DNA of 64,000 nucleotides, taken from assembly GCA_964344765.1 (NCBI GenBank), contig CAYFOM010000014.1, positions 1 to 64,000 of the forward strand, read 5' to 3'. The stretch comes from JACNIZ01 sp964344765 (GTDB taxonomy: Bacteria; Planctomycetota; UBA1135). Under the pieces are notes generated by a model that saw only the letters and a program-made list of their open reading frames with translations, was not told the DNA's origin and did not search any database. The translations under genes were made by a program, and so were the position numbers. Of the stretch, positions 8,141-15,541 are shown in pieces (position 1 is the first letter of the stretch; each line of letters starts with the position of its first letter).

Positions 8141-9253
8141 CTAGGGTACTAAAACCTCGGTGTCGAATTGAATCTCAATTTGCTCACTGCCGCGTTGAAT
8201 CAACATCACGGTCTGCTTCGGTCCGCCGATGGGATCGTGCTCGAGATGACGGCAGCCGCGGTCTTCCAACTTGGTTCCGTTGATGGCGATAATTTCATCA
8301 TCAATCCGAATGCCGGCACTGTCGGCGGCGCTGCCGGCGAACACCCTTCGCACGATGAGTCGATCCTCACGCGGTGCGGTCACAATGCCGGTTCCATAAA
8401 GCGGCGGAAACTCAATCGGAATATCAATCGAAGTATCATTGGCTTGAAAGCGCGCGCGGTGATTGATCTGATCAAAAGTGACGACAAAATCGCGCAGGAC
8501 GACCTGACCCACTAAGTTTGTGCTCACCGAGCTGTTCACAATTGGCTGGCCCAGGGTTAACGGCCCAAGTTTCATATCACCTTCGAGTCGACCGCTTTCG
8601 ACAATAAACAATCCATTAATCCGCATGCGCGCCCCAGTTGGTCGCGGCGCTTCGCGGAATTTAAAGCGATCCAGTTTTTTGATCGTCAAGCCGCGGCTCG
8701 ACCCAGTATCGACCAAAACCGTAAAGTCGACGCCATCCGCCGACGCACGAATGTAGGGTCGATCCCCAGTGCTCGTCGGCACGACCTCACCAGACGCCAA
8801 AGTCGCCGCGTCGAACTCTCCCTGCTTCACGCGTATTTGCTGGCGCGGATAGTCATAGGTGAGCAGCACGCCTTTAAAAACGCCATAGGCCAAAATGCCG
8901 TCGATCTTCATGCCAAGCGCGCGGCTGAGGTGATCGATCTCCTGCACGCGGCAGGGGAGTTTGCCTTTGGCAGAAAATCGGTCGATCTGCACCTGTCGCA
9001 TCCACCGTGCCGACTCGATCCGCTGCGCCACATCCGGCGCAATCACCGTGGTGCCGGCGCCGGTATCAAGCAGCATCGCAAATGGACCCTCACCATTGAT
9101 CATGGTGTCTGCGATGAAGTAATCGCCGCAGGTGCGCATCGGCAGTACTACTTCATTCGCCGCCAAAACCTCGGTTTGAATGTGCGGGCCGCTGCAAGCC
9201 GGCGCGGCAAACAGCGAAAAACCGGCTAGCGCTATCGCCGCCGGTTTAAGCAT
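8141..9253 (-). CDS. Retropepsin-like aspartyl protease with C-terminal PDZ
   Basis: 370 aa from the ATG at 9253, which overlaps the stop of the VOC gene as ATGCTTAA. Earlier in-frame codons would lie inside that gene and lack a signal peptide. The N-terminus is an export signal ending near APAC, a possible lipobox. Two catalytic D-T-G motifs are visible, D63 (LLDTGAGTTV) and D182 (LVDTGSSRGLT), so it is a single-chain, two-lobed protease like other bacterial retropepsin-like proteins. A PDZ domain follows from about residue 275 (RRVFAGSAADSAGIRIDDEIIAING). It probably acts in the envelope. Confidence 0.85.
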   Translation of the reverse strand: MLKPAAIALAGFSLFAAPACSGPHIQTEVLAANEVVLPMRTCGDYFIADTMINGEGPFAMLLDTGAGTTVIAPDVAQRIESARWMRQVQIDRFSAKGKLPCRVQEIDHLSRALGMKIDGILAYGVFKGVLLTYDYPRQQIRVKQGEFDAATLASGEVVPTSTGDRPYIRASADGVDFTVLVDTGSSRGLTIKKLDRFKFREAPRPTGARMRINGLFIVESGRLEGDMKLGPLTLGQPIVNSSVSTNLVGQVVLRDFVVTFDQINHRARFQANDTSIDIPIEFPPLYGTGIVTAPREDRLIVRRVFAGSAADSAGIRIDDEIIAINGTKLEDRGCRHLEHDPIGGPKQTVMLIQRGSEQIEIQFDTEVLVP

Positions 9254-9632
9254 CCACTTCCGAGTGAAGCGCGATGCGGTTGCCTTCGCTATCGCGGAGG
9301 ATCGATCGGAAACCATGCGGACCGATTGGGTGAACGTCGTCGATGATTTCACCGCCGTGAGCTTTGGCCTGCTCGACCGCGTCGCGGATCCGGCCGTGCA
9401 CGTTCATGTAAAGCAAAATGCCGCCGTCGCGCGAGATTTGGTCGGCCATCGGCACCAAGCAGCCGCCGTTGCCCTGATCATGCTCGAAAACTCCAAAACT
9501 GAAGCCTTCCATGGACTCGGTGGTCACGCCGCAACCGAGCACCGCTTGGTAAAAAGCGATCGAACGATCGAGGTCAGCAACGGGGATGTCGAACCAAACG
9601 GCTCGGTTGTAATCGCGATTGTGGTCACTCAT
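9246..9632 (-). CDS. VOC (glyoxalase/bleomycin-resistance fold) protein
   Basis: 128 aa, one vicinal-oxygen-chelate domain made of two beta-alpha-beta-beta-beta halves. Typical stretches are VWFDIPVADLDRSIAFYQAVLG at the start and RSILRDSEGNRIALHS at the end, where the metal-binding Glu/His positions usually sit. The subfamily resembles small stand-alone proteins annotated only as VOC; substrate unknown. First gene of a minus-strand run; its last 8 bases are shared with the start of the aspartyl protease gene. The start is separated by 49 bp from the divergent K+ channel gene. Confidence 0.85.
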   Translation of the reverse strand: MSDHNRDYNRAVWFDIPVADLDRSIAFYQAVLGCGVTTESMEGFSFGVFEHDQGNGGCLVPMADQISRDGGILLYMNVHGRIRDAVEQAKAHGGEIIDDVHPIGPHGFRSILRDSEGNRIALHSEVDA

Positions 9633-9681
9633 GGGTCTCTAAGTTAAGCTGGCGCTCCCGCCGCTCACCACACCATAGGCC

Positions 9682-10512
9682 ATGACCAAACCGGACTCCA
9701 AACTTTCGCCTTGGCGCGAAAAGCTGTGGCAGATTATTTTTCGCACGGATACGCGATTGGGTCGCATTTTCGACGTCTGGTTGATTGGTTTAATTTTAAC
9801 CAGCGTTTTCGTCGTCATGCTCGAAAGCGTTCCGTCGGTGCGCGAAGAGTGGGGGCAGGAGCTGTGGATGGCGGAATTGGTCTTCACCAGCCTGTTCACG
9901 CTGGAATACATCGCCCGCCTGATCTGCACGCGGCGGCCCTTCCAATACGCACGCAGCTTTTTCGGCATCGTCGACCTGCTAGCGATTCTGCCGACGTACT
10001 TGGTCCTGCTCTTCCCGGCGGCGCATTACTTCATGGTGGTGCGCGTGCTGCGCATCCTGCGCGCGTTTCGTGTGCTCAAGCTTGCCCACCACGTGCGCGA
10101 GGCGAATTTGCTGATCCATTCGCTGATCGCCAGCCGCCGAAAAATCACCGTGTTCATGTTCGCGGTGTTCACGCTGACCGTGGTGCTCGGCTCGATCATG
10201 TACCTAATCGAAGGCGAGGAACACGGCTTCGATAGCATCCCGCGCGGCGTTTACTGGGCCGTGGTCACGCTGACGACCGTCGGTTACGGCGACATGGCAC
10301 CGGAAACCCCGCTAGGTCAGTTCGTCGCGACTGTGGTCATGGTCATGGGTTACGGAATCATTGCGGTTCCAACCGGCATTGTGACCGCCGAGATGACGGT
10401 GGCGGTGCAACGCGATCAGCGCATTTGCCCGGCGTGTGATGAGCGCGGTCATGCTGCAAATGCTGAGTTCTGTCGAGTCTGTGGATCGGAATTAAAAGTG
10501 GAAAGCGAGTGA
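9682..10512 (+). CDS. Voltage-gated K+ channel with C-terminal zinc ribbon
   Basis: 276 aa six-helix potassium channel. The S4 voltage sensor is visible as RVLRILRAFRVLKL (about 113-130), the pore selectivity filter as T198-T199-V200-G201-Y202-G203-D204, and S6 as VATVVMVMGYGIIAVPTGI. The C-terminal tail carries two Cys pairs (CPAC and CRVCG), a probable zinc ribbon in the cytoplasm that could sense metal or redox state or hold the tetramer together. The SDR gene starts 12 bp downstream, so the two probably share a transcript. Confidence 0.92.
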   Translation: MTKPDSKLSPWREKLWQIIFRTDTRLGRIFDVWLIGLILTSVFVVMLESVPSVREEWGQELWMAELVFTSLFTLEYIARLICTRRPFQYARSFFGIVDLLAILPTYLVLLFPAAHYFMVVRVLRILRAFRVLKLAHHVREANLLIHSLIASRRKITVFMFAVFTLTVVLGSIMYLIEGEEHGFDSIPRGVYWAVVTLTTVGYGDMAPETPLGQFVATVVMVMGYGIIAVPTGIVTAEMTVAVQRDQRICPACDERGHAANAEFCRVCGSELKVESE

Positions 10513-10524
10513 TAGGCTGGGGGG

Positions 10525-11475
10525 ATGAAGCAACTCATCCTCGCCATTGCCGCAATGATTCCTCTTGCCGGTGGAATTGCCGCCCCCGATCAAGAGCCGG
10601 AATCGCAGAAGGTTGTGCTGATCACGGGTGCCAGTTCCGGCATTGGGCGCATGACTGCCGAGCACTTTGCCGAGCAGGGTTGGTACGTTTATGCCGGCGC
10701 GCGCAAGGAGAAGGATTTGAAAGAGCTGAGTGCGATGGACAACATCGAAGGCATTCGGCTGGACGTGACCAAGGCCGATGAAATCGCTGCGGCGGTGAAG
10801 CACGTCGAGGCATCCGGTCGTGGGTTGGATGGTTTGATTAACAATGCCGGCATCGTCGAATTGGCACCGTTGATTGAAATACCCGAAGCGGATTTGGATT
10901 TCATTATGGACGTCAACGTGATGGGTCCGTATCGCGTCACCAAAGCGTTTGCGCCGTTGATTATTGAAAGCAAAGGCCGTATTAGCACCACCGGTTCACT
11001 GTCCGGTTACGTGGTTTGGGGCATGGGCGGACCTTATTGCATGACTAAGCACGCAGTCGAGGCGTACACCGACGCGCTGGCCGCCGAGATGATGCAGTTC
11101 GGCGTGGAGGTCAGCGTGGTGCAGCCTGGGAACTACAAGTCGAAGATCACTACCAGCATGAAAGCGCGCATGGAGAAGCGCGGCTACACCACCGAAGGTT
11201 CGCGCTATAAGCAAATGCTCGACATGATCATGGCGAGCAACTTATCGCGCGAGCAATACAAGAGCCCCGAAGCCGTCGCCGAAGCCTTCTTCCATGCGAT
11301 GGCCTCCGACGATCCGCAGCGGCGCTATTTGGTCGTACCAAACCGCGGCGAAGCCGACATGACCATTCGCACGACGATGAACCGCATCGTGCAGCTGAAC
11401 TCGCAACAGGAATTCAAGTTCAGCAAAGAAGAACTGCTCGAGATGATGGAGCAAGCCATCGACTCGGCAGACTAA
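10525..11475 (+). CDS. Short-chain dehydrogenase/reductase with signal-like N-terminus
   Basis: 316 aa. Rossmann motif TGASSGIG, NNAG, and catalytic Y171-x3-K175 (PYCMTK) preceded by the Ser of TGSLSGY, all intact, so it should be an active classical SDR. A C-terminal extension of about 60 residues follows the usual domain. Unusually, residues 1-20 (MKQLILAIAAMIPLAGGIAA) look like a cleavable signal peptide, which would export an NAD(P)-dependent enzyme; a later start is not obvious. Substrate unknown. Its last four bases overlap the convergent gene at 11472. Confidence 0.85.
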   Translation: MKQLILAIAAMIPLAGGIAAPDQEPESQKVVLITGASSGIGRMTAEHFAEQGWYVYAGARKEKDLKELSAMDNIEGIRLDVTKADEIAAAVKHVEASGRGLDGLINNAGIVELAPLIEIPEADLDFIMDVNVMGPYRVTKAFAPLIIESKGRISTTGSLSGYVVWGMGGPYCMTKHAVEAYTDALAAEMMQFGVEVSVVQPGNYKSKITTSMKARMEKRGYTTEGSRYKQMLDMIMASNLSREQYKSPEAVAEAFFHAMASDDPQRRYLVVPNRGEADMTIRTTMNRIVQLNSQQEFKFSKEELLEMMEQAIDSAD

Positions 11476-13016
11476 CGTCCGGTCATTACCAACGCTTTTT
11501 TCGGAATCGACAAGATAAACGCGACTGCCGCGCTTGGTTTGATTCGCGAATCACCACCGTAACCGGCGTTGTCGCGGTTGGGTTGGTAGTAGAAGGTGCC
11601 GTCGGTGCATTCGGCCAACGTGAACCACCAACGGTTGGCTTCCATCACGCTGCGGAACGATTTGGCATCGACCGACGCACCCAATGCGCCATAGGCCATG
11701 CCCATTACCGGTGATCCGTGCGTATCGGGGAAGCTATCGGGATGCAATCCCATGACACTGGCGTGTTCCTTGGCGCGTCGCTGGTGCTTGCTTCCGTCGG
11801 CCATCGCGTGCGCGATTGCAGCCGCGCCGGTGCGGCCCATGTCGGCCCAATTTTGATCGCCGGCGGAATTGTCTTTGTACCAAACGTAGTGGTTCTTTCC
11901 GGCCGAGCGATCGAGGAAGGCGTAGGCGGCATCCAGTCGATCGGCGTCGACGTCGATGCCGCATTTTTTCATCAGCGCGAAGGTCAGCGCCCCTTGCGCG
12001 GTGATCATTGAGATCGGTCCATAGCCCTCAAATCCCGGATTGTGGCCCCAACCACCGTGGGAATCCATTTTCGTTTTCGGGTAAGTGTGCGGATGCGATT
12101 CCTTTGCCTTCGGATTGATCTGATCCATGTTCATGTACTGGCTAGAAATCAAAAAGTCATAGATCTGCTGCAACTCTTCCAGCACCCACTTTTCTTCAGT
12201 AGCCAAGTAGAACTCGCTGAGCACGATGCCGGCCGCCATGTAACGCCAGTTGATCAGCGACGATTTGTCCGCCGACTTTGTCGTCTTCGCGTGCCACTTC
12301 ACGTTTTTCAGTACCGCCGCTTGGTGGGCTTTTTTATTGCTCGACATCAACGCTAATGGTGCAAAAGTATCGCGCGGCGGACTTCCCCATGAACCATCTT
12401 CACGCTGTTGCTCCACCAAGTAATCGAGCAACTCCGCCAAGACTCGGTCACTCTTTTCACACTCGCCGGGAAATCCTTCACCAAACACGCCGATCTTTTT
12501 ATCCAACCTCAACTTAACCGCCGACGTCTTCCCTTCACGTTCAACCTGCAACTCCAACACACCCTTGCCCTTTTTGGAATGCGCTCGTTCCAACGCCGCA
12601 GCGAATGCGGCAATCGGACCATCCGGCCCGAACTTGTCCATGCCGTAACCGTTTTTGTGAGGCACATCCCACTTCTTGGTGCCGGAACCAATAATCCAAT
12701 CGCCAACCTTAACTTTTCCGTCCGCGGGTGAGTCGGCGAACACATATCGCACCATCAACGCTTCCGGGCGATCCTTGATCAACTCGACACGAATTCCGGT
12801 CGTGCCCAAGTTGTAGAACCAGCCGGGCACCTCGGCGTCGGGGCCGGAGCGGGCGCGTTGTTTCCAAGGGCCGCCGTTTTCGTAGTAGTGAACTTGGGCG
12901 GCGGGGCTGCCGGCGGCGGCTGCGGCAACGGGTGCGAGGGGGGCTGCAGCTGCGGCGGATTCGGTGGCCGAGGATCCGAGCAAAGCGATTGCGGCAGTGA
13001 GAAGGAGGGCGCGCAT
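11472..13016 (-). CDS. Secreted PDZ + DUF6288-type alpha-toroid protein
   Basis: 514 aa with an Ala-rich signal peptide. Residues about 70-165 form a PDZ-like domain (RYVFADSPADGKVKVGDWIIGSG). Residues about 180-510 carry repeated helical pairs with QREDGSWG, GGWGHNPGFEGYGP and DGTFYYQP, the QW-like motifs of terpenoid-cyclase/prenyltransferase toroids, as in DUF6288 proteins of planctomycetes. Cyclase activity is doubtful because the usual Asp-rich catalytic motif is not visible; a binding role in the periplasm is as likely. It converges on the SDR gene with a 4-bp overlap. Confidence 0.75.
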   Translation of the reverse strand: MRALLLTAAIALLGSSATESAAAAAPLAPVAAAAAGSPAAQVHYYENGGPWKQRARSGPDAEVPGWFYNLGTTGIRVELIKDRPEALMVRYVFADSPADGKVKVGDWIIGSGTKKWDVPHKNGYGMDKFGPDGPIAAFAAALERAHSKKGKGVLELQVEREGKTSAVKLRLDKKIGVFGEGFPGECEKSDRVLAELLDYLVEQQREDGSWGSPPRDTFAPLALMSSNKKAHQAAVLKNVKWHAKTTKSADKSSLINWRYMAAGIVLSEFYLATEEKWVLEELQQIYDFLISSQYMNMDQINPKAKESHPHTYPKTKMDSHGGWGHNPGFEGYGPISMITAQGALTFALMKKCGIDVDADRLDAAYAFLDRSAGKNHYVWYKDNSAGDQNWADMGRTGAAAIAHAMADGSKHQRRAKEHASVMGLHPDSFPDTHGSPVMGMAYGALGASVDAKSFRSVMEANRWWFTLAECTDGTFYYQPNRDNAGYGGDSRIKPSAAVAFILSIPKKALVMTGR

Positions 13017-13099
13017 ATCGGAGTATAGGCATAAAGAATTGGCCGCCGCGCCGCCGAATTATCAGGTTTAATAGAGACAGGCCCAACCCGAGATCTCCA

Positions 13100-14809
13100 T
13101 TGCTAAAACCCCTCACGATTTACACCGCTATCGGTCTATCTACTGCTCTTGTCAGTGACTTAGGAGCGCAGCAGGCACGCACGCCCGAACTCGCTGCAGC
13201 CAGCCCGACCGCATCGGTTGCCGGAATTTCGCTGGCTTCTGAAAACGGCGACACTTCGGCGATGATGTTTCGCGACACTGCCGACGATGCGATTTGGGCG
13301 CGAGTGTCCGACGGCAAAGGCGTGAATTGGTCGGCACCGATCCAACTCGACGACGACTCCAGCGGAGCTGCCAAGCGCTCATCCAAACACTCGCTGCACG
13401 TCGATCAAGACAGCATTTTTGCCGCTTGGTTTGATAATCGGAACGGTGCAAACGCCGACATCTACTTCCAATCGTCGATTGATGGTGGCGCCACCTGGCT
13501 ACCCTCGGACTTGCGCTTGGACGACGGCTACAGCAAGGGCGCGCGCGACGCCGACGAATTCCGCCTAAGCTCCAGCGGCAATGATGTGGTCGCGCTGATT
13601 CGCACTCAAGACGTCGATCATGGTTTGTACCTAACCTGGTCCAAAGACAGCGGCGCCAGTTGGAAAAACGCAATCGCCGCGACCACTCACAACGGTCTCG
13701 CCGACGTCGACGATATCGCGCTGGCCTGCTCGAATGATTTTGCCTACATCGTTTGGCGCGACAACTATTTGAACGGCACGGATGACAGCGTTTGGATGTC
13801 GATCTTCGACATCACCAACGAGGTTTTCACTGCGCAAGATGTCAATGTCAGTCCGAACCTAATCGTCGCCGGTGGTGACGCCGATGATGGGGTTGGTGTG
13901 GCCGTCGATGAAAACTTCCTCGCCATTCTTTATCACGCCGATAACTTGGGCGGCACCGCTGAACAGCTTCGCGTTAATTTGTCCGCGGATTTGGGACTGA
14001 CCTGGAGCGGAGATCAACAAGTTGGTCAATACGACAACGTGCTTTCCAATCACGACGCTGATAACGGCACCTTGCTGGTGGAAGACGGACATGTTGCCGT
14101 TGCGTGGCAAGACAACCGCAGCGGTGTGGATCAGGTGTACGTCGCTCATGCCGACATCCTCACCGGCATCTTTGTTTCCGATATCGTTTGCTCCAGCAGC
14201 CCGACCGGCACCGGCCCGCCGCAACTCGCCGGCGAATTCAACGGCGAACCCTTGGCGGTGGCGTGGACCGAAGAACCGGGTCGCGTGTTGAAAGCGCGTT
14301 ACATGCGCAACTGGTCATGGTCGACGCCGTTTATCGTTTCCGACAACATCGGCGACGTCAGCAACGCGCGTTTGTCGTGGAACGATTGGTACGACAACTT
14401 CGGCATGCTGTGGCTGGCCGATGACAGCGGGAACGGTCAGGCTTTCGTAGGCGGATTCCGCGCACACCAAGTGCAGTCGGGTGTGGTGACCGCCGGCGCA
14501 TCGGCGACCTTCGCTTTGCTCGGTTTTGAATCCGGACGTACTTTCCAGGTAGTGGCCTCAAGTGGAACTGCCACTCTGCGTCTGCCCGATGGCCGCGATT
14601 TAGGCTTGGCTTACGATTTGATCCTGCGCACCACCCGCAACATGCCGCCGCTGAGCGGAACCATCGCCGGCAATGGAAAAGCCACTACCTCGCCCGTCAC
14701 CGTACCTGCCGGAATGTCCGGGCAAACGGTTTACCTCGCCGCGTTGAGCTTCAACGGTTCGGGCGAAGTCGTCGATATCAGCGACGTTCTTGCGGTTGAT
14801 GTTCAGTGA
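13100..14809 (+). CDS. Secreted sialidase-like beta-propeller protein
   Basis: 569 aa from a TTG start that gives a good signal peptide ending near LGAQ. Residues about 60-450 have BNR/Asp-box-like repeats (SIDGGATWLPSD, SKDSGASWKN, SADLGLTWSGD) of a six-bladed sialidase fold. No obvious full set of sialidase catalytic residues, so binding or structural roles are possible. The last 120 residues form a beta-rich C-terminal module (ending PAGMSGQTVYLAALSFNGSG) resembling the tails of several other exported proteins in this window. Stop codon is TGA. Confidence 0.75.
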   Translation: MLKPLTIYTAIGLSTALVSDLGAQQARTPELAAASPTASVAGISLASENGDTSAMMFRDTADDAIWARVSDGKGVNWSAPIQLDDDSSGAAKRSSKHSLHVDQDSIFAAWFDNRNGANADIYFQSSIDGGATWLPSDLRLDDGYSKGARDADEFRLSSSGNDVVALIRTQDVDHGLYLTWSKDSGASWKNAIAATTHNGLADVDDIALACSNDFAYIVWRDNYLNGTDDSVWMSIFDITNEVFTAQDVNVSPNLIVAGGDADDGVGVAVDENFLAILYHADNLGGTAEQLRVNLSADLGLTWSGDQQVGQYDNVLSNHDADNGTLLVEDGHVAVAWQDNRSGVDQVYVAHADILTGIFVSDIVCSSSPTGTGPPQLAGEFNGEPLAVAWTEEPGRVLKARYMRNWSWSTPFIVSDNIGDVSNARLSWNDWYDNFGMLWLADDSGNGQAFVGGFRAHQVQSGVVTAGASATFALLGFESGRTFQVVASSGTATLRLPDGRDLGLAYDLILRTTRNMPPLSGTIAGNGKATTSPVTVPAGMSGQTVYLAALSFNGSGEVVDISDVLAVDVQ

Positions 14810-14925
14810 GTTTGGCGGCCTCTCCGGGTTGCGACTTGAAGGGATTCTTTTGTGGCCAGGGCACCCGTTTGGTGGATGGTTTCAGCGGTTACATCTCGTT
14901 AGGTATTGGTCAAATTTGGACAAAA

Positions 14926-14942
14926 TCGGAATCCAATTCCGA
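14926..14942. promoter_or_regulatory. Perfect dyad upstream of hcr operon
   Basis: TCGGAATCCAATTCCGA: 7-bp arms around a 3-bp centre, flanked by a CAAATT/AATTTG outer inverted repeat, 60 bp before hcrC. Size and place fit an operator for a dimeric regulator of the hcr operon. A TTGGAC box lies at 14916-14921, but no good -10 is paired with it. Regulator unknown. Confidence 0.35.
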
Positions 14943-15001
14943 ATTTGTACAGATTTTGGCCTGGGCCCGAGGGTTTGCCCGCACCGGTACAATCTGCGGC
15001 A

Positions 15002-15541
15002 ATGCGTGTGTTCGAATTGCGGGTGAACGGAGACAGTGTGCAGGTGGCGGCGCCGGCTCATTGGACTCTGTTGGAGGTGCTGCGCTACAAGCTGGGGCTG
15101 ACTGGGGCCAAGCAGGGTTGCGATAAGGGCGATTGCGGTGCGTGCACCGTGTTGGTCGATGGCACCCCGGTGGTTTCGTGCTTGGCTTTGGCGGCGACCA
15201 TCGAAGGGAAGGAAATCCTTACGATTGAAGGACTTATGCCTGCGCACTTAGCCGCGGGTGGCGACGGACCCGACCCGGTGCAGGATGCTTTTGACAAGGC
15301 TGGGGCCTTGCAATGCGGCTTTTGCCAGCCCGGCATGATCTTGTCGGCGCGCGCGCTGCTGAATAAGAATTCGCAGCCCAGTCAGGATGACATCAAAGAG
15401 GCTTTGGCCGGTAATTTGTGCCGCTGTACCGGCTACACGCAGATCTTTGAGGGCGTGATCAACGCGGCGGCCGCAGAAATGAATCAAGAAGCCGTTGGCG
15501 CCGGTGCGGATGGCGTCGGCGCGGAAGGAGGTGGCGAATAA
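15002..15541 (+). CDS. hcrC: 4-hydroxybenzoyl-CoA reductase-type [2Fe-2S] subunit
   Basis: 179 aa electron-transfer subunit of a xanthine-oxidase-family molybdenum enzyme. Plant-type [2Fe-2S] ligands are C40, C45, C48 and C60; the second cluster uses C105, C108, C140 and C142 (CGFCQPG, CRCTGY). The ATG at 15002 begins exactly where the family normally starts. A Gly/Ala-rich tail (GAGADGVGAEGGGE) is extra and contains the Shine-Dalgarno GGAGG of the next gene, whose ATG overlaps this stop as TAATG. First gene of a three-gene operon. Confidence 0.9.
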   Translation: MRVFELRVNGDSVQVAAPAHWTLLEVLRYKLGLTGAKQGCDKGDCGACTVLVDGTPVVSCLALAATIEGKEILTIEGLMPAHLAAGGDGPDPVQDAFDKAGALQCGFCQPGMILSARALLNKNSQPSQDDIKEALAGNLCRCTGYTQIFEGVINAAAAEMNQEAVGAGADGVGAEGGGE

